Assembly (NCBI RefSeq): GCF_900447045.1
Contig: NZ_UAWH01000018.1
Coordinates: 62,001-126,000, forward strand
Direction of reading: 5' to 3'
Length of the DNA stretch: 64,000 nucleotides
Source: Clostridium paraputrificum
Lineage (GTDB): Bacteria; Bacillota; Clostridia; Clostridiales; Clostridiaceae
Part shown: in pieces, positions 54,003-62,403 of the stretch
Layout of the letters: each line of letters begins with the position of its first letter
Numbering within the stretch: the stretch's first letter is position 1
Program-made: the position numbers and the translations under genes
Notes under the pieces: model-generated
Told to the model about the DNA's origin: nothing
The model's input: the letters and a program-made list of their open reading frames with translations, nothing else
Database searches by the model: none

Positions 54003-55034
54003 TTAAAATGGAAAATCAACAATAGGTTCAAAATCGTTTTGAGCAGATGAAAATGAATCTATTGGCTTTGTGTCTAAATCTAAAAATTCTTGTTCGGATT
54101 TTACTATTTGCCAATCTTTTAAGAGTCCGTCTCTACTAAAAGTTGATTCACAACCACAGAAGGAACAATATCTAGCATCGCCGGATAAAGTAGATTTACA
54201 TTTATGACTAGTACACTCATTTAGTATTTGAGTTCCACAAATTTGACAGAAGTTACCGTCGATATTAGTATTTTCATTCTCACAAGTAGGGCAAATTTTA
54301 GCTTTACTTCTGTCATTTAGAAGAATATAATCATAGTTCATTTCACCATCTCCCCATATTAATTTATTATGTCCGCATATTGGACAGTAAAATATATTCT
54401 CATCTGTTGTTCCATTTTTGCAGTTTAAGCACTGCTTTTTGTATAGATATTTTTTAAAAAACTCTAATTGTTGTGATTCAATTTCTTTAGAAATATGTTT
54501 TAAATCATATTGTAATAGATCCAATCTAGTTTCAGAACATTGTTTTGTTATTCCAAAATATTTTGATACTTTAATAGGTGTATCTAATTTTAGGTGCTTA
54601 ACAATTACAGCAGGAGCGATAACATTTCTTGCAAAACAATTGGCTTCATTTTCCAAAACTTTATATTTAGATTTTGTCATATTTGAACGATTTAAAATAG
54701 TTTCTTCAAAATCAATAAAATGATTTAAGTATATATGTCCTATTTCATGTAACTTTGTAAAATAAATTCTTTTTGGAATATGAGTATTATTGTATGCAAT
54801 AGTATAGTTTCGTCCATTGTAAATACTATAACCATCCTCACTTTGGTAAGCCTCAATAATATCAGCTAAATTTACATTATGTTCTTCAGCTAAATTTTCG
54901 TATTTAATACGAGCCCATTTACGATTTTTTATTATTGTATCACTATCAAATGGAAACCTGTTGATATTTTCATTTAATATAAATTCTATAGATTTATTTA
55001 TACAATATTTATAACGTGCATATTTCGGAATCAT
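54003..55034 (-). CDS. ImmA/IrrE-type metallopeptidase with three zinc ribbons
   Basis: 343 residues. The ImmA/IrrE domain occupies about 20-170, with zinc motif HEIGH (96-100). Three consecutive CxxC...CxxC ribbons follow (CLNCKN..CPIC, CPTCEN..CQIC, CTSHKC..CSFC; about 200-305). ImmA of ICEBs1 cuts its cognate repressor and triggers induction; this gene overlaps the repressor gene by four bases, so it probably has the same role. The ribbons are unusual for the family. Confidence 0.85.
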   Translation of the reverse strand: MIPKYARYKYCINKSIEFILNENINRFPFDSDTIIKNRKWARIKYENLAEEHNVNLADIIEAYQSEDGYSIYNGRNYTIAYNNTHIPKRIYFTKLHEIGHIYLNHFIDFEETILNRSNMTKSKYKVLENEANCFARNVIAPAVIVKHLKLDTPIKVSKYFGITKQCSETRLDLLQYDLKHISKEIESQQLEFFKKYLYKKQCLNCKNGTTDENIFYCPICGHNKLIWGDGEMNYDYILLNDRSKAKICPTCENENTNIDGNFCQICGTQILNECTSHKCKSTLSGDARYCSFCGCESTFSRDGLLKDWQIVKSEQEFLDLDTKPIDSFSSAQNDFEPIVDFPF

Positions 55035-55390
55035 TTTTTAAGTTCTTCATCTCCTGCTATGGACATGCTTTTTATTAATTCTTTTAGAAGTTGCTTTTTA
55101 CTTGAAGATAAGTTTTTCATATCTCTAGCAATAGCTCTAGTTTCTTCGTCGAATTCATCATTTGTATCAGTATTATTTATATTAGTAGATATATTTTTTT
55201 CATCAAAAAAATCACTTATAGGAACATTAAATGCTTTAGCTAATGCTTGAATTGAGTCGGTTTCAATTTTTCTTTTACCATTTTCCATTTTGCTAATTGT
55301 TGATTGTGGGATACCTGTTAATTCAGATAACTCATATGTGGTTAAACCTTTTTCTATTCTAATAGATTTAAGTTTTTCATAAGGTTTCAT
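55031..55390 (-). CDS. CI-like XRE repressor
   Basis: 119 residues from ATG 55390 (AAAGGTG upstream). The N-terminal helix-turn-helix is clear (TTYELSELTGIPQSTISKME). The C-terminal part has an acidic stretch that ImmA-type proteases may cut. It should bind the 15-bp operators at 55417-55567, shut off the early + strand operon and control its own gene. Confidence 0.85.
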   Translation of the reverse strand: MKPYEKLKSIRIEKGLTTYELSELTGIPQSTISKMENGKRKIETDSIQALAKAFNVPISDFFDEKNISTNINNTDTNDEFDEETRAIARDMKNLSSSKKQLLKELIKSMSIAGDEELKK

Positions 55391-55416
55391 AAAAATCACC
55401 TTTCTATATAGTAATA

Positions 55417-55567
55417 ATTCTATTTTAGAATAATTCAAAAATAGAATTATGTCAAGCAATTAAAAGGAAAATAGAGGAATTAAAAGATATTTTAACTATA
55501 TAATTCCAAAATGGAATTGTGATTTGAGAAGTTTGATTCTACAATGTAATTAATTCAAAAATAGAAT
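55417..55567. promoter_or_regulatory. operator array of the lysogeny switch
   Basis: Four 15-bp near-palindromes: 55417-55431 (ATTCTATTTTAGAAT), 55433-55447 (ATTCAAAAATAGAAT), 55503-55517 (ATTCCAAAATGGAAT) and 55553-55567 (ATTCAAAAATAGAAT). A weaker fifth is 55536-55550. They flank the divergent starts of the CI-like and Cro-like genes. Confidence 0.85.
55427..55455 (-). promoter_or_regulatory. repressor promoter
   Basis: On the minus strand, TTGACA (55455-55450), 17 bases, TATTCT (55432-55427). Operators overlap the spacer and the -10 box, so repressor binding should limit its own synthesis. Confidence 0.75.
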
Positions 55568-55580
55568 TGAGGTGAACAAA

Positions 55581-55775
55581 ATGGAAGTCGGTTTAAGAAT
55601 TAAAGAGATCAGAGAATCAAATGATATTTCTCAATCCCAATTAGCTAAAAAAATTAAAATATTAAATCAATCGCAAATATGCAAGATTGAGAATGGACAA
55701 AGAGCTTTAAAAGCAAATGAGTTAGCTAAAATAGCAGATATTCTTAATGTATCAATAACAGAGATTATGAGTTAA
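55581..55775 (+). CDS. Cro-like XRE regulator
   Basis: 64 residues from ATG 55581; the GTG at 55572 overlaps the GAGGTG ribosome site. A single helix-turn-helix (QSQLAKKIKILNQSQICKIE) fills most of the protein, as in Cro. Divergent from the CI-like gene and starting the early operon, it probably competes for the same operators. Confidence 0.8.
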   Translation: MEVGLRIKEIRESNDISQSQLAKKIKILNQSQICKIENGQRALKANELAKIADILNVSITEIMS

Positions 55776-55788
55776 AGGAGATATGGAA

Positions 55789-56598
55789 ATGAATAACCCA
55801 ATCATAAAAATTAATGGATTAAAAGAAATAGATGGAATGAAGTTCCATGATATAGAAGGAGGGTTTGGTGAAGGCAAGAAAGCAATGTTAGTTAAAGAGA
55901 TTGCTAATATTCATGGAAGAGAGTTAAAAGATATAAATAGAAATATAAACAATAATAGAAAAAGATTTAATGACTATTTAGATATTATTGATTTAAAAGT
56001 GGGTGAGTATAAATCACTGAGTTTAGAGTTGGGTTACAGTAATCAGTCATATGCAAATGCAAATAATATCTACTTATTAAGTGAAAGAGGATACTCAAAA
56101 CTTCTTAAGATACTAGAAGATGATGTTGCATGGGAACAATACGAGAAGTTGGTTGATGGATATTTCAATATGAGGGCAGAAACAAAAAATAAAACCAAGT
56201 CAGTAGACAATTCAATTAAAGAAAAAGAAATTGAAGCAAGATTGAAAAATGCTAGAGCAAGAGAAGCAAATATATTACTTAAGATATCTAATAATCCTAA
56301 TTTATCTAAAGAATATGTACAAGTCCTACAAAGTAAGGCTACAGAGATAGTTACAGGAGAAAAGTTATTGCCATTACCAGTAGCAGAAAGAAAAACTTAC
56401 TCAGCTACAGAGATTGGAAATGAGTTAGGTATAACTTCTACTAAGGTTGGGATTCTTGCTAATAAGTATAATTTAAAAACTGAAGAATACGGGAAGCTAT
56501 TTCATGATAAATCTAGATATTCAAGTAAAGAAGTTGAGAGCTTTAGGTATTACGATAATGTAATTCCAGTATTAGCTGAAATATTATCAAAAGCTTAG
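55789..56598 (+). CDS. ORF6N/KilA-N-type antirepressor-like protein
   Basis: 269 residues from ATG 55789 (AAAGGAGATA upstream). The N-terminal ORF6N domain (about 1-120) has KFHDIEGGFGEGKKAMLVKE, and the LSERGYSKLLKILEDD pattern follows. The C-terminal part has the Rha/ANT-like ATEIGNELGITSTKVGILANKYNL. Phage proteins of this type act as antirepressors or regulators. Position directly after cro agrees. Confidence 0.75.
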   Translation: MNNPIIKINGLKEIDGMKFHDIEGGFGEGKKAMLVKEIANIHGRELKDINRNINNNRKRFNDYLDIIDLKVGEYKSLSLELGYSNQSYANANNIYLLSERGYSKLLKILEDDVAWEQYEKLVDGYFNMRAETKNKTKSVDNSIKEKEIEARLKNARAREANILLKISNNPNLSKEYVQVLQSKATEIVTGEKLLPLPVAERKTYSATEIGNELGITSTKVGILANKYNLKTEEYGKLFHDKSRYSSKEVESFRYYDNVIPVLAEILSKA

Positions 56599-56658
56599 TA
56601 ACCTCAAAACTTATATTTGAATAGTATATTACAGATTAATTTTTTAAAGGAATTTTGT

Positions 56659-56808
56659 ATGAAAGATTTCGAATTTGTTGTTGGAGTAGCTCCAGATGAA
56701 GAAACTATTAAAGAGTTCCATAGAATCTTAGCAAATGGGCTAATAAAAAAATATGGCGCTAACACTATGAAAGGAGTGCTTGAGAAGGCGAGTGAAATAG
56801 CGAAATAG
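56659..56808 (+). CDS. small hypothetical phage protein, 49 aa
   Basis: ATG 56659 with AAAGGAATTT upstream; the frame is open from 56617 but without a ribosome site. The product has a short strand and two helices (DEETIKEFHRILANGLIKKYG). Function unknown. Confidence 0.5.
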   Translation: MKDFEFVVGVAPDEETIKEFHRILANGLIKKYGANTMKGVLEKASEIAK

Positions 56809-56863
56809 TTAAATATCAAATGATTAAAAAGTAGGATTTTATTAATTTTTAGGAGGTAATATC

Positions 56864-57139
56864 ATGAGAGCAACTGGAATAATTAGAAAACTTGATGAGT
56901 TAGGAAGAGTAACTTTACCAAAGGAAACAAGAAAAGTATTAAATATCAATGAAGGTGATCCTGTAGAATTCTTTACAGATGGGGATAACATAATTTTAAA
57001 AAAGTATACTCCAGGATGTCATTGTTGTAATGAAACAGATAACTTAACAGAGGTTTTAGGAATAAAATTATGTCCAAAGTGTATAGATGAATTTAATAAA
57101 TATAGACAGATGGTTGATGATATTAGGAGAGATAAATAA
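56864..57139 (+). CDS. AbrB-like regulator with C-terminal zinc cluster
   Basis: 91 residues. The AbrB/SpoVT swapped-hairpin domain (ATGIIRKLDELGRVTLPKET) is at the N-terminus. Instead of a long tail it has a zinc-ribbon-like end (CHCC at about 52-55 and CPKC near 70). GGAGG upstream; overlaps the next start by one base. It probably regulates the phage or host transition genes. Confidence 0.85.
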   Translation: MRATGIIRKLDELGRVTLPKETRKVLNINEGDPVEFFTDGDNIILKKYTPGCHCCNETDNLTEVLGIKLCPKCIDEFNKYRQMVDDIRRDK

Positions 57140-57360
57140 TGTTTAATGGTTTGAGTAAGTATGAGTTAAATGCTTTAAAGCATGCCTTAGGGACAAGCAT
57201 AAAAAGAAAACAAAACACAGTTGATATATGCAATTCTATTGGAGATATCGACACTTCAAGAATATTATCTAGAGATTTAAAAACAGAAAAGAATCTTTAT
57301 AAAAAAATTAAAATTGAATTGGACAAGTACTATGGAGGTAATAACAATGGGGAAAGCTGA
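57139..57360 (+). CDS. small hypothetical helical protein, 73 aa
   Basis: ATG at 57139 overlapping the AbrB-like stop. A charged, helical protein without cysteines; residues 5-60 form two helices. Family not recognised. Overlaps the next gene. Confidence 0.55.
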   Translation: MFNGLSKYELNALKHALGTSIKRKQNTVDICNSIGDIDTSRILSRDLKTEKNLYKKIKIELDKYYGGNNNGES

Positions 57361-57544
57361 AATTAAAGAAATAGAATGTGTAATAAAAGAATATGGTTCC
57401 AAGGTATTAAAAAGAGTTATGGATATGACTACAGCTGATATAAAAGCAAATAGGATTCATTTTTCTAAAAGAACAAGTTCTAAAGACTTCATGGATATAT
57501 TTTATATGAGTTTAAACGCGTATCTAAGGAGCTGTAAGATGTGA
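57347..57544 (+). CDS. small hypothetical protein, 65 aa
   Basis: ATG 57347 with GGAGGTAA upstream; overlaps the preceding gene by 14 bases. Basic helical protein with one Cys near each end. Stop overlaps the next GTG. Function unknown. Confidence 0.5.
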   Translation: MGKAEIKEIECVIKEYGSKVLKRVMDMTTADIKANRIHFSKRTSSKDFMDIFYMSLNAYLRSCKM

Positions 57545-57699
57545 AAATTATTGAAGTCTATTTAAAGATATCAGATGAGATAAAAGATAATATGCAGCAG
57601 GGGTTAGAATTCGAAACAGCACGTAGACAAGCTTATGAGAAATATAAAATGGAATTGGAGGTAATAAAGGGTGAACGTAATAGTAGTAAAAACAAATGA
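57541..57699 (+). CDS. small hypothetical protein, 52 aa
   Basis: GTG 57541 with AAGGAG at 57526-57531 upstream. Helical (SDEIKDNMQQGLEFETARRQ) with a basic end. It overlaps the stop of the gene before and 29 bases of the next. Function unknown. Confidence 0.5.
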   Translation: MKIIEVYLKISDEIKDNMQQGLEFETARRQAYEKYKMELEVIKGERNSSKNK

Positions 57700-58060
57700 T
57701 ACTTATCAGATTGTTAACATCAATAACGATTATAGGGAGTTGCAAAATATAGTAGGTGGTCTAATAGAACCAGTACATCCTACAATTGCATATCAAACAG
57801 AAATGTTATTACCAGGAACTTTATTCATAGTTGATGAAGAAGGGTTGTTGAAAGAAAAAGCATTAAATAAATTTGGAACAGTATTATATAACGGTAATGC
57901 ACTAAATTATTATCCAATAGTAGGTGATTTGATTTTAATTGCTGAAACAATTCATATGGAGGATTTTAGAGGTCTTACAGATGAAGAAATAGATCAGTTT
58001 AAGGTTAGATTAAAAGCATTTGGGATTAAGGAGGTATCAACTGATGGGAAGGAAGATTGA
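57671..58060 (+). CDS. DUF3846 phage protein
   Basis: 129 residues from a GTG start with GGAGGTAATAAAG upstream. The family pattern is visible: VGGLIEPVHPTI, the N-K-F-G/GNAL block and VGDLILIAE, ending in FRGLTDEEID. DUF3846 proteins are common in phage early operons and of unknown role; no catalytic motif is clear. Confidence 0.8.
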   Translation: MNVIVVKTNDTYQIVNINNDYRELQNIVGGLIEPVHPTIAYQTEMLLPGTLFIVDEEGLLKEKALNKFGTVLYNGNALNYYPIVGDLILIAETIHMEDFRGLTDEEIDQFKVRLKAFGIKEVSTDGKED

Positions 58061-58187
58061 CAATAGTAAACTTTCTTTTAAAAGGCTTAAAAGATTAGTT
58101 ACTCCAGGATATTTTGAAAAGGAAGAAAAGAAACTCCAAAAGTTATTACTTCTAAATAGCAATGCTATTGATAGGAGGATTAGATGA
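58044..58187 (+). CDS. small basic protein, 47 aa
   Basis: ATG 58044 after AAGGAGG; overlaps both neighbours (the next ATG shares its stop, ATGA). Very basic and helical, so possibly nucleic-acid-binding. No family recognised. Confidence 0.5.
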   Translation: MGRKIDNSKLSFKRLKRLVTPGYFEKEEKKLQKLLLLNSNAIDRRIR

Positions 58188-59431
58188 GTAAAGTAACATT
58201 ATTACCACATCAAGAAAGATCTATAGCTGCCACTAAAGATTTCAATAGATGTGCATATTACCTTGACATGGGGTTAGGTAAAACATTCGTTGGTTCAGAA
58301 AAATTAAAAGAGCTCAACGCCAATATGAATTTGATAATCTGCCAAAAATCAAAGTTACAAGATTGGTGTGAGCACTTCAAAACTTATTATCCACAATATA
58401 ACACTATTATATATTCAAAGTCAATGGAAAGTATTCCAACAAATTCAGTAATAATCATAAATTATGATTTGGTTTGGAGAAGACCAGAATTATTAGAATT
58501 AAAAGATTTCACTTTAATGTTAGACGAATCAAGCTGCATTAAAAATGAAAAATCTAATAGAACTAAGTTCATATTAAAACTTAAACCATCAAATGTAATA
58601 TTACTCAGTGGAACACCAACAGGTGGAAAGTATGAAGAGTTATATTCCCAATGTAAGCTGCTAGGCTGGAAGATTAACAAGAAAGCCTTCTGGGATACTT
58701 ACATTGTTACTAGGAAGATGGATATTAACGGATTCAGTATTCCAATAGTAGTTGGTTATAAGAATGTAGATAGACTTAAAGCTAAGTTAAGAGAGTACGG
58801 TGCTGTGTTTATGAAGACAGAAGAAGTATTAGATCTTCCAGAGCAATTAGATAACGTAATTAAAGTTGAGTCTACTAAAGAATATAAGAAGTTTGTTAAG
58901 AACAGACTTATTGAAATTGATGGTAAAGAGTTGGTAGGGGATACGTCCTTGACGAAGCTTCTATATCAAAGACAATTAGCTAGTCAGTATAACAGTAATA
59001 AGACAACGATGTTAAGAGATTTATTAGAGTCCACTAATGATAGAGTAATCATCTTCTATAACTTTAATGAAGAGTTAGAAAAGATAGAAGATATGTGTAT
59101 CAGAATGGAAAGACCAGTATCAGTTGTTAATGGTCAGCGTAAGGACCTTAAATGTTATGAGAAAGACCAGGACTCTGTAACATTAATTCAGTATCAAGCT
59201 GGAGCTATGGGACTTAATCTTCAGAAAGCTAATAAAATCATATATTTTAGCTTACCACTTAGTTCAGAGTTATTTGAGCAGAGTAAAAAGCGTATTCACA
59301 GAATAGGTCAAAAGAATAGTTGCTTCTATTACTACTTAATCACTGAAAGAAGTATAGAAGAAAAAATATATGAAGTATTAGGACAACGTAGAGATTTCAC
59401 TAATAAGTTATTTGAGGAATTGGAGGACTGA
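58184..59431 (+). CDS. SNF2-family phage helicase
   Basis: 415 residues. Motif I DMGLGKT (28-34), the DEAD-like DESS (about 108-111), motif III LLSGTPTGG (about 139-147), then QYQAGAMGLNL and motif VI QSKKRIHRIGQ. This matches compact phage SNF2 helicases that lack accessory domains. They move along double-stranded DNA, and a role in phage replication or recombination is likely. GGAGG-like site AGGAGGATTAG upstream. Confidence 0.9.
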   Translation: MSKVTLLPHQERSIAATKDFNRCAYYLDMGLGKTFVGSEKLKELNANMNLIICQKSKLQDWCEHFKTYYPQYNTIIYSKSMESIPTNSVIIINYDLVWRRPELLELKDFTLMLDESSCIKNEKSNRTKFILKLKPSNVILLSGTPTGGKYEELYSQCKLLGWKINKKAFWDTYIVTRKMDINGFSIPIVVGYKNVDRLKAKLREYGAVFMKTEEVLDLPEQLDNVIKVESTKEYKKFVKNRLIEIDGKELVGDTSLTKLLYQRQLASQYNSNKTTMLRDLLESTNDRVIIFYNFNEELEKIEDMCIRMERPVSVVNGQRKDLKCYEKDQDSVTLIQYQAGAMGLNLQKANKIIYFSLPLSSELFEQSKKRIHRIGQKNSCFYYYLITERSIEEKIYEVLGQRRDFTNKLFEELED

Positions 59432-59433
59432 AT

Positions 59434-59811
59434 ATGCCCAAAGTTATAACTTATAAAAAGTTAAAAAATGAAACAGAAACTGTAATGAGTTATGGGGATG
59501 TAGTTACCATCATAGAAGAAAATCTAGGCTCAGAAGTGGTTGAGGCACTTTTTGAATTATCTGAAGATGAGAAGAACACACCTGATAGCAGAATGATTAC
59601 TTACATTGAAGATGGAATATTTGTAGAACAAATAGAAGAGAGTGGAGTAATACCTAAGTTAGTCGAAATGGTTATTTCAGATTTAGATAGTCAAGGCTTC
59701 TTAAAGAAAAGTAAGGATATTAGTAAATTCAATTATGAAGATATCTATTATAAGGAAATTATAGATGAGAAATTGTCACCAGGAATGATGAAGTATTTTG
59801 AGGATAACTAA
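59434..59811 (+). CDS. hypothetical acidic phage protein, 125 aa
   Basis: Two bases after the helicase stop, GGAGG upstream. Acidic, mixed alpha/beta, ending in an extended basic-acidic tail. No known family or motif. Probably coupled to the helicase. Confidence 0.55.
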   Translation: MPKVITYKKLKNETETVMSYGDVVTIIEENLGSEVVEALFELSEDEKNTPDSRMITYIEDGIFVEQIEESGVIPKLVEMVISDLDSQGFLKKSKDISKFNYEDIYYKEIIDEKLSPGMMKYFEDN

Positions 59812-59824
59812 GGAGGAAAAGATT

Positions 59825-60319
59825 ATGAATTTAAAAACAGTAGAAGAGTACAGCAAGGAAATGACTAGAAAGGAATTTGACAAATTTACAGAGGAACAAG
59901 AACTATGTCCTAATCATTTCGGATTAGTTGATACATTTATTGATGATGCTTGCAGCATAGCTAAATGTAAAGAATGTTACGACAAAGCTTTGGTGGGGAT
60001 TGAATTCAAAGCAGAAGTGCCAGGCCTACCTATTGAAGTCATGCCAGCATTACAAAAGCTTCAGGATTTAGAGATACAAGCTAAATCAATTAAAGAACAA
60101 CAAGAGAGGTTAAAAGAAGATCTTCTTAATGCTATGGAAACTCATGGAGTAAAGAAATGGGATAACGAGGTTATGACAGTAACTTATACAGCTTCAACAA
60201 CTAGGACAAGTATTGATAGTTCAAAGCTTAAAAAAGAGCTTCCAGATGTATTTAGTAAGTATAGTAAGACTTCTAATGTTAAGAGCTCTATAAGGATTAA
60301 ATTGAAGGGGGATAAGTAA
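59825..60319 (+). CDS. Gp157-like phage protein with N-terminal Cys cluster
   Basis: 164 residues from ATG 59825 (AAGGAGGAAAAG upstream; earlier start at 59798 overlaps the previous gene). The N-terminal half has CPNHF, then CSIAKCKEC, a possible zinc site. Residues 85-125 form a coiled coil, and the C-terminal half (NEVMTVTYTASTTRTSIDSS, then FSKYSKTSNVKSS) resembles Siphovirus Gp157. Function unknown; Gp157 genes usually sit near recombination genes. Confidence 0.6.
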   Translation: MNLKTVEEYSKEMTRKEFDKFTEEQELCPNHFGLVDTFIDDACSIAKCKECYDKALVGIEFKAEVPGLPIEVMPALQKLQDLEIQAKSIKEQQERLKEDLLNAMETHGVKKWDNEVMTVTYTASTTRTSIDSSKLKKELPDVFSKYSKTSNVKSSIRIKLKGDK

Positions 60320-60320
60320 T

Positions 60321-60575
60321 ATGTCTGATATTAAAGGGATAGTTAATAAACCTCAATTCGATAAAGAAGTGTTTAAGGTAGGGGAAGCGATAAAAGTTAA
60401 CAAGAAATGTTATCCATATATTAAAGCCAATGCAATAATAACATACTCCAGCCCATTAGAAATAACTGCTACTTATTATAGTGAAATTGATGATGAATGT
60501 GTTGAATTTAACATTGGAATCAATGATGTTGTCGATGGAAGCTATGAGATTAAGTTTTTAAAGGAGGAAAAATAA
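60321..60575 (+). CDS. hypothetical small beta protein, 84 aa
   Basis: Two bases after the previous stop, AAGGGGGA upstream. Beta-rich with a compact, SH3- or OB-like strand pattern (VGEAIKVN, NAIITYSSPLEITATYY). Family not recognised. Confidence 0.55.
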   Translation: MSDIKGIVNKPQFDKEVFKVGEAIKVNKKCYPYIKANAIITYSSPLEITATYYSEIDDECVEFNIGINDVVDGSYEIKFLKEEK

Positions 60576-60674
60576 ATGGAAACAGGATACACATTTGAAA
60601 TAAATAATGATATGACAGTTGAGTTCACTAGCTTATTAGAAGATGGATATGTACCAGTTGAGGATGAAGAGTAA
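60576..60674 (+). CDS. acidic microprotein, 32 aa
   Basis: ATG 60576 with AAAGGAGG upstream. Acidic tail (VPVEDEE). Its stop overlaps the nuclease start. Function unknown. Confidence 0.5.
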   Translation: METGYTFEINNDMTVEFTSLLEDGYVPVEDEE

Positions 60675-60970
60675 TGGCAGCTGAGAAGACCTTTGAAAAT
60701 CAGATAAAGAAGTTTTTAGATAAGCTACCTAATACATGGTACTTCAAAGTATGGAGTGGCCCATATAGTAAATCAGGTATTCCAGACATAATAGGAGTTG
60801 TTAATGGTCACTTTGTAGCTTTAGAAGTTAAAGCAGAAAATGGACGTGCTAGTGAACTTCAAAAACGCAATATTAGGCTTATAGACCAGTGTGGAGGTTA
60901 CTCAAGGATAGTTTATCCTAATGACTTTGAAAAGTTAAAGACGGAGCTATTAGAGATATGCAAAAGCTAA
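60674..60970 (+). CDS. VRR-NUC domain nuclease
   Basis: 98 residues. The VRR-NUC pattern is full: SGIPDIIGVVNGHFVALEVK (Asp and E-x-K catalytic core) and LQKRNIRLIDQCGG. In phages these small enzymes act as Holliday-junction or flap nucleases. The position in the replication block agrees. Overlaps both neighbours. Confidence 0.9.
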   Translation: MAAEKTFENQIKKFLDKLPNTWYFKVWSGPYSKSGIPDIIGVVNGHFVALEVKAENGRASELQKRNIRLIDQCGGYSRIVYPNDFEKLKTELLEICKS

Positions 60971-61098
60971 CTAAATCAGAATTTATGAGTAAAGTAATAA
61001 ATGATTATTATAAAAAAAGACTTAGAGCAAAAGACGTTGACTCACATCTTATTGAAAATGCTTTAAAAATACAAAAAACAAGGAGGAAACACAAATGA
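60958..61098 (+). CDS. small basic protein, 46 aa
   Basis: ATG 60958 inside the end of the nuclease gene. Basic and helical, ending in KTRRKHK. Possible accessory DNA-binding protein. The next ATG overlaps its stop; the AAGGAGGAAAC at its end serves the next gene. Confidence 0.5.
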   Translation: MQKLTKSEFMSKVINDYYKKRLRAKDVDSHLIENALKIQKTRRKHK

Positions 61099-61424
61099 CA
61101 AAAGAAAAATGGCAAGAAAAAGCTGATGACCTTATTGACATAATACTTGACCTAAAAGAGAAAGGAAAGAGAAATAAAGAAGATTTAGACTCAGCAAAAA
61201 TGGAATTAATAGAATTACTAGAGGATTATGGAGTATCTGAATATGTAGGAGCAAATGGAAAGGCTAACTTTGTTGACTTTGAAAGAGAAGGGCTTGTTAA
61301 AGATAGTGTAGTTGAAACTGTAGACGGAGTTAATAAAGGAAAGATAAAACAAATTAACATGAAGGATCTTACAAAAGATATTAAAGTTCACTTTATAAAT
61401 GTAAGGGGGTATATGGGTGATTAA
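61095..61424 (+). CDS. hypothetical phage protein, 109 aa
   Basis: AGGAGG upstream. The N-terminal 50 residues are helical, the rest is beta-rich with a charged loop. No family recognised; overlaps the HD-domain gene by eight bases, so both are translated together. Confidence 0.55.
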   Translation: MTKEKWQEKADDLIDIILDLKEKGKRNKEDLDSAKMELIELLEDYGVSEYVGANGKANFVDFEREGLVKDSVVETVDGVNKGKIKQINMKDLTKDIKVHFINVRGYMGD

Positions 61425-62223
61425 AGTTATTAAAATCAATGATACTCTAAATGCTTCATTCGATTATGATGCAGATACAGTGTCAAAGATAAAAACAATA
61501 TCAGGAAGAAAATATAATCCAGGTAATAAATCTTGGGATTTACCACTTCAAGCTATTCATAAGTTAAAAGAATTATTCCAAGATGATTTAGATATATCTG
61601 AAGATGTGGATCAGGAGTATGTAGCACCAAAGTATGATTTTAAGAGAGAGTTAAACTTTATTAAATATAAACCACTAAGAGTATTTGCTGAATGGGGCTT
61701 AAAGCAATTACCTGATTACTTCTATGAAGTAGCAGCTTCAAGTACTGGTAAATATCACCCAGCTTATGCCCTAGGTGAAGGTGGATTAGTCAGACATACA
61801 ATAGCAGCTGTAAGAATAGCTGAAGAGTTATTCAAAAATGAAACAGTACAAAACTTCACTGATAATGAAAAAGACATTATAAGAGTCTCATTATTGTTAC
61901 ACGATGGAGTAAAGCATGGGGTAGATGGAGCTTCTCACACAGTAGCAACTCATCCTTTGGAAGTAATTAAATATCTAGAAGATAAATATTGGGAAGTTCC
62001 AGAAGATGAATTACCAGATGAAGTAATTGAGATTATGGAAGATGGTCCTTGGGATAAAATAGCTCAATGTATAGCTACTCACATGGGACAATGGAATACC
62101 GATTATAAATCCAAAGAAGAAATATTGGACAAACCAACATCAGTAATTCAAAGTTTTGTTCACTTATGTGATTACTTAGCATCAAGAAAGATGTTAGAAG
62201 TTAATTTTGATGTGGAGGGATAA
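61417..62223 (+). CDS. HD-domain phosphohydrolase with HARP-like N-terminus
   Basis: 268 residues, GTG start. Residues 1-60 (RKYNPGNKSWDLPLQAIHKLKELF) resemble the small HARP/annealing domain of SMARCAL1. Residues about 110-260 are an HD domain with VRHTI, LLHDGVKHG, ATHPLEV and the late His/Asp motif THMGQWNT. HD domains are metal-dependent phosphohydrolases, often nucleotidases or nucleic-acid phosphatases; the substrate is unknown. Confidence 0.8.
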   Translation: MIKVIKINDTLNASFDYDADTVSKIKTISGRKYNPGNKSWDLPLQAIHKLKELFQDDLDISEDVDQEYVAPKYDFKRELNFIKYKPLRVFAEWGLKQLPDYFYEVAASSTGKYHPAYALGEGGLVRHTIAAVRIAEELFKNETVQNFTDNEKDIIRVSLLLHDGVKHGVDGASHTVATHPLEVIKYLEDKYWEVPEDELPDEVIEIMEDGPWDKIAQCIATHMGQWNTDYKSKEEILDKPTSVIQSFVHLCDYLASRKMLEVNFDVEG

Positions 62224-62225
62224 AT

Positions 62226-62390
62226 ATGGATGAATTAATTAAAGCTTTAAACTTAATAAAAGAAACATGTAAGGCTCAAGAAAAATGTGAGAAATGTCCT
62301 TTATCTAGAAGTGAGGAATGTTTAATAGTTAACAGTGATCCTTCTGGATGGGATATTCAAATAGAACCAATTCAAAAAGTATTAATTTAA
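62226..62390 (+). CDS. small Cys-rich protein, 54 aa
   Basis: ATG 62226 after GGAGGGATAA. Five Cys in the first 35 residues (ETCKAQEKCEKCPLSR, then EEC) may bind zinc or an iron-sulfur cluster. No family recognised. Confidence 0.55.
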   Translation: MDELIKALNLIKETCKAQEKCEKCPLSRSEECLIVNSDPSGWDIQIEPIQKVLI

Positions 62391-62403
62391 AGGATGTGAT
62401 TAA

